The translations under genes and the position numbers were made by a program. DNA of 64,000 nucleotides from NCBI RefSeq assembly GCF_900112475.1, contig NZ_FOLW01000001.1, forward strand, positions 558,001 to 622,000, written 5' to 3'. This document shows positions 27,197 to 35,811 of this stretch, in pieces. How positions within the stretch are numbered: position 1 is the first letter of the stretch; every line of letters starts with the position of its first letter. The stretch is from Pragia fontium DSM 5563 = ATCC 49100. Lineage in GTDB: Bacteria > Pseudomonadota > Gammaproteobacteria > Enterobacterales > Enterobacteriaceae. Below the pieces are notes generated by a model. That model did not search any database, was not told the DNA's origin, and saw only the letters and a list, made by a program, of their open reading frames with translations.

Positions 27197-27212
27197 AATT
27201 GGTAAACCAATT
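27197..27212. promoter_or_regulatory. UxuR/ExuR-type operator 3
   Basis: AATTGGTAAACCAATT is a perfect palindrome apart from the centre and matches the known UxuR/ExuR box form AAATTGGTATACCAATTT. It lies on the uxuA side of the control region. The rest of 26835-27579 shows no convincing gene. Confidence 0.8.
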
Positions 27213-27579
27213 ATTGACGAGAAGTTTATTACTACATACAATAAAACTGTCGGATAAAGATCAGGCAGGAAATCAGGATTGGTTATGCTCAATCAGTATT
27301 GAGCAAGTCGTGGTTACACGACCAATACCCTTTTATGTGGCAGCATTGAAAACATGTAAAACAAACAGGATGACTCTGCCTGATATTGATCCCCCTAATT
27401 TTGATAGTGATGTATTAGATTTCATCCCTTGATTCCTTGCGGAATAAACGGTCGGAATCTGATTAACAGATAAAGCAGCTTGCGCCCGTATTTAAAGTCG
27501 TTCGTTATCAATAACGCATAAGTGAATACGCAGGGTTTTCTTAAATCGAAATAAAGTAGACAGCATAAGGATCAATATT

Positions 27580-28770
27580 ATGGAACAAACATGGCGTTGG
27601 TATGGTCCGAATGACCCGGTATCTTTAGATGATATCCGTCAGGCTGGAGCCACTGGTGTCGTCACGGCATTGCATCATATTCCTAACGGTGAAGTTTGGT
27701 CAGTTGACGAGATTGAAAAACGCAAAAAGGTGATTGAGGCCAAAGGTCTGGTGTGGTCAGTGGTGGAAAGTATTCCCGTTCATGAAGAGATTAAAACGCA
27801 AACCGGGAATTATAAGCAGCATATTGCCAACTATCAGCAGTCTATTCGTAATCTGGCTACCTGCGGAATTGATACCGTATGCTATAACTTTATGCCGGTA
27901 TTAGACTGGACCCGTACCGATCTGGAATATGAATTACCGGATGGCTCCAAAGCACTGCGCTTTGACCAAATCGCCTTCGCCGCATTTGAACTGCATATGC
28001 TAAAACGCCCAGGTGCCGAAGCAGACTACACATCGGAAGAAGTCACTCAGGCTAAAGCCTATTATGACGCCATGAGTCAGGCAGATATTGATAAGCTGGT
28101 TGGCAATATTATCGCTGGCCTGCCGGGTGCCGAAGAAGGCTATACCCTGGAGCAGTTCCGCAAACATCTGGCCACCTATGACGGCATTGATAAAGCCAAG
28201 CTGCGTGAGCATATGGCTTACTTCCTACAGCAGGTTGTTCCGGTAGCTGAAGCTTGCGGCCTGCGTCTGGCGGTTCACCCTGACGATCCACCGCGCCCAA
28301 TTCTCGGCCTGCCGCGCATTGTCTCAACCATTGAAGATATGCAATGGTTAAAAGAGACCGTTGACAGTATTTATAACGGTTTCACTATGTGTACCGGTTC
28401 TTACGGAGTACGGGCAGATAATGATTTAGTGCGAATGATCGAAACCTTTGGCGATCGCATCCACTTCACTCACCTGCGCTCTACCTGCCGGGAAGACAAT
28501 CCAAAAACCTTCCATGAGGGTGCCCACTTAGAGGGTGATGTGGATATGTATTCGGTGGTGAAAGCGATTCTGACCGAAGAGTCTCGCCGTCAAAAAGCCG
28601 GTGATATGCGTAAGATCCCAATGCGCCCTGACCACGGACATCAAATGCTGGATGACCTGAAGAAGAAAACCAATCCGGGTTACTCCGCCATTGGTCGCTT
28701 AAAAGGTCTGGCTGAGGTTCGCGGCGTAGAATTAGCCCTAAAACGCACCTTCTTCGCCGATATGAAATAA
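27580..28770 (+). CDS. uxuA: Mannonate dehydratase UxuA
   Basis: A 396-residue TIM-barrel enzyme (xylose-isomerase-like superfamily) matching E. coli UxuA. It begins [16 protein letters not shown]. The metal-binding residues are in [29 protein letters not shown] and MRPDHGHQM. It dehydrates D-mannonate to 2-keto-3-deoxygluconate, the step after UxuB. It is divergent from the transporter-glycosidase-uxuB-uxaC operon, with the UxuR-type boxes between. A strong terminator follows. Confidence 0.96.
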   Translation: MEQTWRWYGPNDPVSLDDIRQAGATGVVTALHHIPNGEVWSVDEIEKRKKVIEAKGLVWSVVESIPVHEEIKTQTGNYKQHIANYQQSIRNLATCGIDTVCYNFMPVLDWTRTDLEYELPDGSKALRFDQIAFAAFELHMLKRPGAEADYTSEEVTQAKAYYDAMSQADIDKLVGNIIAGLPGAEEGYTLEQFRKHLATYDGIDKAKLREHMAYFLQQVVPVAEACGLRLAVHPDDPPRPILGLPRIVSTIEDMQWLKETVDSIYNGFTMCTGSYGVRADNDLVRMIETFGDRIHFTHLRSTCREDNPKTFHEGAHLEGDVDMYSVVKAILTEESRRQKAGDMRKIPMRPDHGHQMLDDLKKKTNPGYSAIGRLKGLAEVRGVELALKRTFFADMK

Positions 28771-28787
28771 GTTGTTAATTTATTGGT

Positions 28788-28835
28788 AAAAAGGGCGGCT
28801 TAATAAGGGGGAATACTTATTAAGCCGCCCTTTTT
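28788..28835 (+). terminator. Strong terminator of uxuA
   Basis: AAAAGGGCGGCTTAATAAG pairs perfectly over 19 bases with its complement (28816-28834), with an eight-base loop and a T-run at the end of the second arm. Confidence 0.93.
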
Positions 28836-28975
28836 ATATCTCAACTAAATAATATGATAAATAACGCCGTTAGTTAGAGATATATCCCAAATTGACAATG
28901 AAAATGCATGATATCGCGCAATTCCCCCTATAGTTAATCTATACGTTGTCAATACAGTGACTATCAGGGGATGCC

Positions 28976-29131
28976 ATGAACCTATCTTACTTTCGCGCCA
29001 ATATTGCGGGATTAACCAACCTTTCCTTGCCTACTCTAACCGTACTGACCGATAAATCAGCTGCGATGCCGTCGTTAAAAGAAACCGCAGCGGACAAGGA
29101 TAATCAAGCACTTAAACCTAAAGTGAACTAA
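28976..29131 (+). CDS. Candidate 51-residue small protein
   Basis: An ORF of 52 codons (with stop TAA) starts with ATG at 28976, has AGGGG six bases upstream, and encodes MNLSYFRANIAGLTN followed by a Ser/Thr/Leu-rich middle and a charged C-terminus (KETAADKDNQ). It has no membrane segment. It lies in an otherwise empty gap between the uxuA terminator and the fimbrial cluster. I do not recognise it. The strong ribosome binding site and normal-looking codon use favour a real gene; only conservation would prove it. Confidence 0.45.
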   Translation: MNLSYFRANIAGLTNLSLPTLTVLTDKSAAMPSLKETAADKDNQALKPKVN

Positions 29132-29194
29132 ATACTGTCCCAAAAAACGAGCGAGGAAAGTAGCGCCGGCAAGGGACTGATACACGCTTTAATA

Positions 29195-29722
29195 TCAAGT
29201 AGTCGGTGTAACGACCAGCGTATAAGTACCGCTATAGCTTCCCAACGGATAGTTTACCGTTTGCTGGAATGACCTAAAGCGGATATAAGTTCCGCTGGTA
29301 TCGGAAGGTATATCGGATAACGTCGGATATACCGTTGCATCACGGTCAAATCCCGTATCACCGCCCGACTGTGTTGGGCTTGTATACCAGAGTGTTCCGA
29401 TTCCCATAACAAAATTATCAGGATCGCCAACTTTCGCTAATCCCCCACCAGTTGGGGCAACCAGTCTGAGCCGAACCTTACTGGCATTACCAATAAAATG
29501 GAAAGACTTCGTCATCCCCATCATATAACCGCCAGTATCCTCCAGCTTCACCTGAACGTTACCTTCAGTGACATCCAAATTACGATCGTAGATGACCTGA
29601 ATACTACTGGCTATTTCTGCGGTGACTTCTATTGAAGTCCTTACGGGTACGGCTGCAGCATATGACTGTTGGGCAGCAAACAACGATAGCATCAGCCCGA
29701 TCAATACCTTTTTATTGTTCAT
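29195..29722 (-). CDS. CS1-type fimbrial pilin (distal gene)
   Basis: A 175-residue exported protein with a signal peptide (cleavage near SYA-AA). The mature part starts with a run of hydrophobic residues typical of donor-strand pilins (VRTSIEVTAEIASSIQVIY) and ends in YPLGSYSGTYTLVVTP, the CS1/CFA-I pilin C-terminal signature with GxYSG. It is a minor subunit encoded last in the cluster, 33 bases after the adhesin. Confidence 0.85.
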   Translation of the reverse strand: MNNKKVLIGLMLSLFAAQQSYAAAVPVRTSIEVTAEIASSIQVIYDRNLDVTEGNVQVKLEDTGGYMMGMTKSFHFIGNASKVRLRLVAPTGGGLAKVGDPDNFVMGIGTLWYTSPTQSGGDTGFDRDATVYPTLSDIPSDTSGTYIRFRSFQQTVNYPLGSYSGTYTLVVTPTT

Positions 29723-29755
29723 TATCTCTTCCTGTTACTGGCTTTCACTATTTGC

Positions 29756-30769
29756 TTAAAGTCCCGGTGTGACCACTGCGGTAAAGGTATCGGAGAAATG
29801 CGTTCCTCCTTTTAAACCCACCAGATCTTTTCCTTGAATAACAAAATTAATTTCAAACAGCTCTGATGCACCGTTGGTGCTGCCCAGTGAATAATTAAGC
29901 AGCTCGCCATAACCAATAGCGCGTTTATTAAATCTCACGGTATAAGGAATAAACTTGCCCGGTTCCTCGTGGGAGTACATACGGAACTCTGAGTTTGGCG
30001 CCCCTTTCTTCGATTCAAACGTTATGGTAAACGGCAGCAACGTAGCTGGCGCATCAGAGATGCGTCTGACGTTTAACATCGCTGTTTTAGTGGTATCTTC
30101 ATTAATCGCCACTTCGCTGAATCTGGCGGCATCCAGCTTAATAAAAGACGCTTCAATCACCGCTGGGTCGCTACGCAATGTACGAGCAAAAGAGAGGTAA
30201 ACATTGTTTGACTGAATCTCGCGGTTATCCCCGGTCAGGCGTACATTACCCAGTAAAATGCGCTGGCCCGCGTACTTACTCAGATCGATATTCTCCGCCA
30301 ACTTAATCTGGGTCGAATCACCGTCAATGGTGGCACCAAGAACAAAACCGACCACATTATCACCGTTAGATGAGGCAAAATTAACCGGACTACCGCACAG
30401 ATAATTTTTTTCATATCGATAGGGCCGCTGGCTAAACATCGCAATAGGGATGCTAATACCCTGTAGTTCGCCGGTTCCGGTCAAATAACGCCCAGAGCAA
30501 ACGCCCTGTCCCGCCCCTTGAACTAACCCCACCAGTTTCTCTTTATCTGACAAATTGGTGGTCACATAGGATGCCCCTAAAGATCCCGCACCGCTATTGC
30601 GGGTAACGGTGGTGCTATAGCGACCCGGCACATTCTTTTCGATATTAATAATCACATCACCACTTCCCTGTACTGCGGAAGCTCGTAGTCCATAGGACGT
30701 CAGCCCCAAAACGCCACACAGCAACGCAAGTATCACATTATGCAGACGGTAACTTGCTTCATCATTCAT
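29756..30769 (-). CDS. CS1/CFA-I type tip adhesin
   Basis: A 337-residue exported protein (hydrophobic N-terminus LLCGVLGLTSYGLRASA) that corresponds to the CfaE/CooD tip subunit: an N-terminal adhesin domain with two Cys (CSGRYL and YLCGSP) and a C-terminal pilin domain (about 180-337) ending in HFSDTFTAVVTPGL. It starts four bases after the chaperone stop, so translation is coupled. It would nucleate assembly at the tip and determine receptor binding. Receptor identity is unknown. Confidence 0.85.
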   Translation of the reverse strand: MNDEASYRLHNVILALLCGVLGLTSYGLRASAVQGSGDVIINIEKNVPGRYSTTVTRNSGAGSLGASYVTTNLSDKEKLVGLVQGAGQGVCSGRYLTGTGELQGISIPIAMFSQRPYRYEKNYLCGSPVNFASSNGDNVVGFVLGATIDGDSTQIKLAENIDLSKYAGQRILLGNVRLTGDNREIQSNNVYLSFARTLRSDPAVIEASFIKLDAARFSEVAINEDTTKTAMLNVRRISDAPATLLPFTITFESKKGAPNSEFRMYSHEEPGKFIPYTVRFNKRAIGYGELLNYSLGSTNGASELFEINFVIQGKDLVGLKGGTHFSDTFTAVVTPGL

Positions 30770-30773
30770 TGGC

Positions 30774-31484
30774 TTACTCCTTTAAAGCGCAGGCAACATA
30801 CCGATAAGGTTTATTTTCAACCTCGAATGTCAGCTCACGCTTGGCTTTAATCTTTCTCATCTGGTTTGGATAAACGTTGGTATCTTCAACTTTATTGCCG
30901 TCGGCCATCACTTTACGCATTTCAACCCGACTATTTCCCATCGCCTCCAGCTGATAGTTACCACCGCTACAGCTCACTTTTAGCTCTTGAGTCAAAGAAC
31001 CATTGGGTAAATAGCGCACCAATACGTCATATCCAATAGCAAAGCGCACCTTGCCCGGATCGATAGCATCTTCAGGATAGGTAGGGCGAACGCGCAGACG
31101 ATAAATCTGCTCTTTCTCTACCGGTTTCAGCGCCATAATGCGGATCTTTTTGCTGGCGCCGTAAGGAATCACAACTTTGGTCGGCGAAAACAGCAGCGTT
31201 GGGCTTGGCTTACTTAATTCTTTTTCGAAATTCTCTTTGGCTTCACCCGGATTCGTCACGTGAAACAAATCCAGAGAAACAAATTCATATTGTTCTTTAC
31301 CTTCAGAAGCAGGGAATGAAGATTTAATGGTGATATAGTTATCTCTCGGCGTATCCATTTTTATCTGTTTAATAATGGGAATAACCTCTATCGCAGGCAG
31401 GGTAAAAGAAGTCATACCCACGATCCCCATACCGATAACCATAAAAAACTGCTTAAAATTAAATCTGCTCACACTCGACTCCAT
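30774..31484 (-). CDS. CS1-type periplasmic pilus chaperone
   Basis: A 236-residue protein with an N-terminal hydrophobic signal-like segment (FFMVIGMGIVGMTSFTLPAI) and a chaperone of two Ig-like domains. Motifs are KVVIPYGASKKIRIMALKP and RLRVRPTYP, the G1-strand and the Arg-containing cleft, and the C-terminal domain ends PYRYVACALKE. It belongs to the alpha (CfaA/CooB) class rather than the FimC class. It overlaps the usher gene by 26 bases. It would stabilise subunits through donor-strand complementation. Confidence 0.87.
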   Translation of the reverse strand: MESSVSRFNFKQFFMVIGMGIVGMTSFTLPAIEVIPIIKQIKMDTPRDNYITIKSSFPASEGKEQYEFVSLDLFHVTNPGEAKENFEKELSKPSPTLLFSPTKVVIPYGASKKIRIMALKPVEKEQIYRLRVRPTYPEDAIDPGKVRFAIGYDVLVRYLPNGSLTQELKVSCSGGNYQLEAMGNSRVEMRKVMADGNKVEDTNVYPNQMRKIKAKRELTFEVENKPYRYVACALKE

Positions 31485-34011
31485 TAAGTTGAATTACACC
31501 CTGCAAATTTTTAGTTTTGCTCTGATCAATCTGACAAACGAACTGCTCTTCCCCTTTACGAATCTTCAACTGCTCTAACATGTCATTGGCATCCATAATA
31601 AAGTCACCAATAAAGAAGCCAGCTTCGTCAGAAATCCCGTTACTACCTACAATCCGTGCATTAATCAGTGGCTTACCCGCGTAATAAATCCGTCCGGTTA
31701 CCGTTTGGTTTTTCATCGCATTCAAGGTCACTTTATAAGACTGCCCCGGCATAATATGCGTAGAGGTATTCTTTGCCGTGACGTTATAAAAGCTATTTTC
31801 ATTACCGGTATAAACCTGCTCAGCTTTAGTATCGATCTGGGTATAAGGTTGGATGCTAATGGTTGTCACTTTACCGCCAGGAACAATTACGGAGCTGCTG
31901 TTGCTATTGCGTACTTCGAAATATTGGTCTTCCGGTAGCGTGGTGGCATCAACCACCAGCGCGCTTTGGTTGGTCACTGAACCATAAGCAATGCCGCCAT
32001 CACCGATAGCAAAACCACTACGTTGAGAGACAAAGGATTGACGATAGCCACTGTCATTAAAAGATTTATTGGTTCCTACCGAGGTATAACCAAAACGGTT
32101 ATTCACCGTCAGGTTACCGCCAGCATTTTTATTAACGCCGACTTCATCTGATGCGGTCAAATACATGTTATATCGACCACCGCGATCAAATTCCGGGTTA
32201 TTTACTGTCAGGTTATAGTCGGCGCTATAAGTGCCATCATCACCGCTGCGGTCAGAATTCCGCGCTTTCAGATATAACGACTGATAATGGTTATAGCGAC
32301 TGTCGGTAAAGCCTAAAGTAAACTGGGTATAGAGCTGATGATCGCGTTCACTGTCCTCATCGTTATAAGCATCTTTCCCGGTGTGATAACCGGCATCAAC
32401 TCGTAAACTGATGTCATTAGACAGTTGAAAATCGCGGTTCAACAGTACATCAACGGTATTTTGCTTACCCTTGTTTTCACGCCCACCGTTGCTATAGCTA
32501 GTACTGCGACTATAATCGACACCAAAACCGAGCCGCCATGGTAAATAGGTACGCATACCCAATTGTAGATATTCATTGTCATAAGCTGGAATAATGCCAA
32601 ACCGACCATATTCAGGAATATCACCATTAAATACGCTCTTACGATAGGTAACGTTAAAACTGGTGTTATCAAAACTTTTAGACCCAGCAACGCTATAAGC
32701 ATAAGAGCCAGCATTACCGTAGATGCCATCACTATAAATACGCTCAATAAACATCGAGTTTATTGGCACATCCAGACTAGCGTTACCATAAGTCAGCTCA
32801 TCATCACGGATAACACCACTACCCAGAGAAATCGCGTTGGCTGTGGTGTAAGAAACGGCAGCACTACCAAAATTATTATTTTTAACTTGGTTGTTGGTCT
32901 GCTCATTCAGACAGTCGCCACACTGATTAATAATGTCATTCATCAGTCCATCGTAACGACCTAACTGTAATAAATACTCCAGCCGACCTGACTTAAAGTT
33001 ACCGTTGCGCTTATAGAAAGGCTGAGTCTTTCGTTCTTCACTGCCATTGGTCAGCTTTGACACAATAGTGATGTCATAACCGCCCGTCGGCCAACGATCG
33101 GTATTCAGGGTTTGTAATCCACCGGGCATCTGCTGCATATCAATCAGCTTACCCCGACGATAGATCTCTACAGTACCGCCAGTCGGCATATACAGCGTCA
33201 CCGGTGAAGCGGCACCATCATTACGATCGCGATAATAATCCGATAAATAACCCAGTGAAACACCATCGAAGTTAACCGGATTCATAAAGCTGTATGACAT
33301 GGAAGGCGTACTGCTAGTCAGGTTGTTAGTGATATTCTGACGACCAACTTTATAGCGGGTTAGCTCATCTTCCAGATAAAGCGCAGCCTCATCGAAAATA
33401 ACGTTAGATCCTTGGGAAATACTCCAGGAACCATTAAGATAACTGTTACCGGTTAAACTCAACGTATCGGTCGACATCAGGTTAAAATTAGACCCGTAAC
33501 TATCATCAAAATAGTTTAGGTTTTGGCTATGAACAAAACCTAAACCATGTTGATAATCGATAAACTGGTTTTCCTTATTACCACTGGCTTGTACTGAAAG
33601 ATAATTATTAGGTAGCACCAGCACAACCCGCGCATCATTTTCATTGATATAAGCCGTCACCGACGCTTGTGGAAAGCCCAACTTACTGACTCGCGGAATC
33701 GGTTTGGATAGCGCATTGGTCAGTTGGTTAAGTGTGACGGATAAATTTGGCACGGCACCGGATAAGATACGACTCGCGGCGGTGGCAGGATCCTGAATAC
33801 TAACGGTGCCCATATTGTAGCTAACCGCATAAGTACCCACGTTAATATCAGCAACGATAAGATCGAGAATACCGGTTAACTCAGAATTAAAAACTTCATC
33901 AAATCCTTCAGGCAATGAAATAGGTGCGGTACTTTCCGTTGCCCATGTTGCCATAGGGAATATAACGAAAATAGTATTAACTAACCGATTTAAATTAAAC
34001 TTCCTATTCAT
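31459..34011 (-). CDS. CS1-type outer-membrane usher
   Basis: An 850-residue protein of the CfaC/CooC (TcfC) usher class. It has a signal peptide (cleavage near TWA-TE), a long beta-barrel region with repeated aromatic strands, a plug-like segment (LYMPTGGTVEIYRRGKLID) and a C-terminal domain with EQLKIRKGEEQFVCQI. It secretes and orders the subunits through the outer membrane. It is preceded by the pilin genes and followed, with overlap, by the chaperone. Confidence 0.92.
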   Translation of the reverse strand: MNRKFNLNRLVNTIFVIFPMATWATESTAPISLPEGFDEVFNSELTGILDLIVADINVGTYAVSYNMGTVSIQDPATAASRILSGAVPNLSVTLNQLTNALSKPIPRVSKLGFPQASVTAYINENDARVVLVLPNNYLSVQASGNKENQFIDYQHGLGFVHSQNLNYFDDSYGSNFNLMSTDTLSLTGNSYLNGSWSISQGSNVIFDEAALYLEDELTRYKVGRQNITNNLTSSTPSMSYSFMNPVNFDGVSLGYLSDYYRDRNDGAASPVTLYMPTGGTVEIYRRGKLIDMQQMPGGLQTLNTDRWPTGGYDITIVSKLTNGSEERKTQPFYKRNGNFKSGRLEYLLQLGRYDGLMNDIINQCGDCLNEQTNNQVKNNNFGSAAVSYTTANAISLGSGVIRDDELTYGNASLDVPINSMFIERIYSDGIYGNAGSYAYSVAGSKSFDNTSFNVTYRKSVFNGDIPEYGRFGIIPAYDNEYLQLGMRTYLPWRLGFGVDYSRSTSYSNGGRENKGKQNTVDVLLNRDFQLSNDISLRVDAGYHTGKDAYNDEDSERDHQLYTQFTLGFTDSRYNHYQSLYLKARNSDRSGDDGTYSADYNLTVNNPEFDRGGRYNMYLTASDEVGVNKNAGGNLTVNNRFGYTSVGTNKSFNDSGYRQSFVSQRSGFAIGDGGIAYGSVTNQSALVVDATTLPEDQYFEVRNSNSSSVIVPGGKVTTISIQPYTQIDTKAEQVYTGNENSFYNVTAKNTSTHIMPGQSYKVTLNAMKNQTVTGRIYYAGKPLINARIVGSNGISDEAGFFIGDFIMDANDMLEQLKIRKGEEQFVCQIDQSKTKNLQGVIQLNGVECEQI

Positions 34012-34074
34012 TTATTATCCATGTCATTATATTTTATGGCTCGGACAAAGCCAGAACCCGGCATGTTTTTATAC

Positions 34075-34581
34075 TTATAATATAGGGGTCAATATCAGCG
34101 TAAATTTACCGGAATAAACACCTGCACCATAATTACTCGCTAAATCTTTCGATTCAAAAGTGACTTTTAGCCCATTATTATTATTGCCATCATTCAATCG
34201 ACGTAATACCGGTACAATACGTTCAGTTTCAGCATTGGTTTGTACAGAGTTCATCGTGAAATAACCATTTAGCGGCATAATCGCCCCACCCGCATTGGCT
34301 GAAACCAATTCAAATGGGCTATCTTCCATAATAATTTTTGCCTGAGTAACATTACCCACCAAATAAAAATTATCGGAGGTGTTGGCAAATTTTCGCGTGT
34401 CAGAATCAACGGATAGCGGAAAGTTCAACTCTCCTGATGTCACGTCAACCCCTTTGTAATAGATAACAATTTTTGCCAACATCTCGGCATCAACGGACAT
34501 TTCAATACTGGTACCTCTACCGGCCAATACAGAAAAATGAATGCCCAATAACATAATTAGAGAGTATTTAATTATTTTCAT
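34075..34581 (-). CDS. CS1-type fimbrial pilin (second gene)
   Basis: A 168-residue pilin with a signal peptide (MKIIKYSLIMLLGIHFSVLA, cleavage before GRG). The mature protein begins TSIEMSVDAEMLAKIVIY and ends GAGVYSGKFTLILTPIL, the same ends as the other two pilins in the cluster. It lies between the major pilin and the usher. A perfect hairpin sits in the gap just upstream, and no strong Shine-Dalgarno is seen between it and the ATG. Confidence 0.85.
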   Translation of the reverse strand: MKIIKYSLIMLLGIHFSVLAGRGTSIEMSVDAEMLAKIVIYYKGVDVTSGELNFPLSVDSDTRKFANTSDNFYLVGNVTQAKIIMEDSPFELVSANAGGAIMPLNGYFTMNSVQTNAETERIVPVLRRLNDGNNNNGLKVTFESKDLASNYGAGVYSGKFTLILTPIL

Positions 34582-34592
34582 GCCATTTATAT

Positions 34593-34614
34593 CAGGTTGG
34601 CTTACGCCAACCTG
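34593..34614 (-). promoter_or_regulatory. Intercistronic hairpin between the first two pilin genes
   Basis: CAGGTTGGC and GCCAACCTG form a nine-base perfect stem with a GTAA loop, 11 bases before the second pilin's ATG on the minus strand. It lacks a T-tract, so it more likely stabilises the upstream major-pilin mRNA and limits translation of the next gene. Confidence 0.55.
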
Positions 34615-34648
34615 TTCTCTAAATGATCATAATATAAAATATATTATA

Positions 34649-35233
34649 TTATGGTGTTACGGTTACGTTAGCGTAAACAACACCGCTATAACCACCAGCA
34701 GGATATTCGGTATAAGCCTTAGTTGATTCGAAAACAAAAGCGATTTCTTTTTCAGCATGACCAGTATCCCCAGCACCAACGGTAGTCAGGGTATAGTCTT
34801 TATTATCACCGGAGTTAACAAAATCATATTTCGCTGCACCTGTTTCAAGCGCTGATACTTTGAAATTCATTTTGTTTAATTGACCACCGGCATTGCTGGT
34901 TAAAGCAAATGCAGAACCCGTTGCAACGTCATTATCGTCTAAAGTTAACTTAACTTTAGTATCGGTAATTTTGTTGCTCCATAAACGCAGGGATTGGATG
35001 CTCTGAGTATCAGCAGACATGCTCTGAGTGCTACCAGCATGACTTGAACCAGCCGGAGTTAAACGGATATCCAGTTCAGTAATTGGATTACCCTCAGGGT
35101 CAGTAATCAGAACACTATCCGGCACTTCTGCAGAAATATTGAAGCGCATATCATAGTTAGCTGGTTTTGTTGCCAACGCCGCGCTAGAAAAAGCCAGTCC
35201 TGCGACCACAAGTGCTAAATGTTTAATTTTCAT
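34649..35233 (-). CDS. CS1-type major fimbrial subunit
   Basis: A 194-residue pilin with a signal peptide (LVVAGLAFSSAALA-TK). The mature protein starts NYDMRFNISAEVPDSVLI and ends EYPAGGYSGVVYANVTVTP, the CFA/I-CS1 major-pilin signature. It lacks cysteine, as expected of this class. It is first in the cluster, with a long AT-rich upstream region, which fits the most highly expressed subunit. Confidence 0.88.
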   Translation of the reverse strand: MKIKHLALVVAGLAFSSAALATKPANYDMRFNISAEVPDSVLITDPEGNPITELDIRLTPAGSSHAGSTQSMSADTQSIQSLRLWSNKITDTKVKLTLDDNDVATGSAFALTSNAGGQLNKMNFKVSALETGAAKYDFVNSGDNKDYTLTTVGAGDTGHAEKEIAFVFESTKAYTEYPAGGYSGVVYANVTVTP

Positions 35234-35811
35234 ATTAATTTATACCCATAATAAATAGATTGATACTAACGATTCCATTCAAACCAAAGATATTTCACTT
35301 TGCTTTAATGCCACACCCTGAAAATAGAGTGAGACATTAAAATTAAGGGATAGATATCTTATATTTAGAACGGACTATTTCGCCCCGTTATCAGGGAAAA
35401 ATACCGAGCTACTGCAATAATGTAAAAGTTAAATAATCGAATAATGGTGAATTAAATACAGATTGATAGAATTGAATAAAATGGAGAGATTAAAATCCTT
35501 TTCAATACTATTCCTGCTTCACGAATATAATAGTAACTTTTACATATTCCCGGTAATCAATTTTCCTTAATTCATCTCAGTCTTTTATTTCAATAGATTC
35601 GATAATCAAGAAAAATGAACGTGGTCATCGTTGGCAGGAATAATAAACAATGATATCGCATAGATAGTGGGGATGAACCACACTGTCAGCGATAATATCA
35701 ACCAGGATAATACAGCTAGCCACGTTAGCAGCCAGCTGTATTATTAGGTTTAATTTAGATTTACTAATAACGCTAAGGATTAAAATAAGATATTAAATAT
35801 CTTATCCGTTA
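35234..35811. other. AT-rich gap with two inverted repeats
   Basis: This gap between the tad locus and the fimbrial operon holds two hairpins: ATAATACAGCT/AGCTGTATTAT (35707-35744) and a near-perfect 21-base palindrome at 35785-35805 (ATAAGATATT/AATATCTTAT), just past the tadG stop, probably the tad 3' end. The fimbrial promoter must lie here. No gene is seen. Confidence 0.55.

Noticed and set aside
27199-27432. 77-codon frame in front of uxuA
   Set aside because: It begins at the UxuR-type palindrome, lacks a ribosome binding site and does not look like a protein family.
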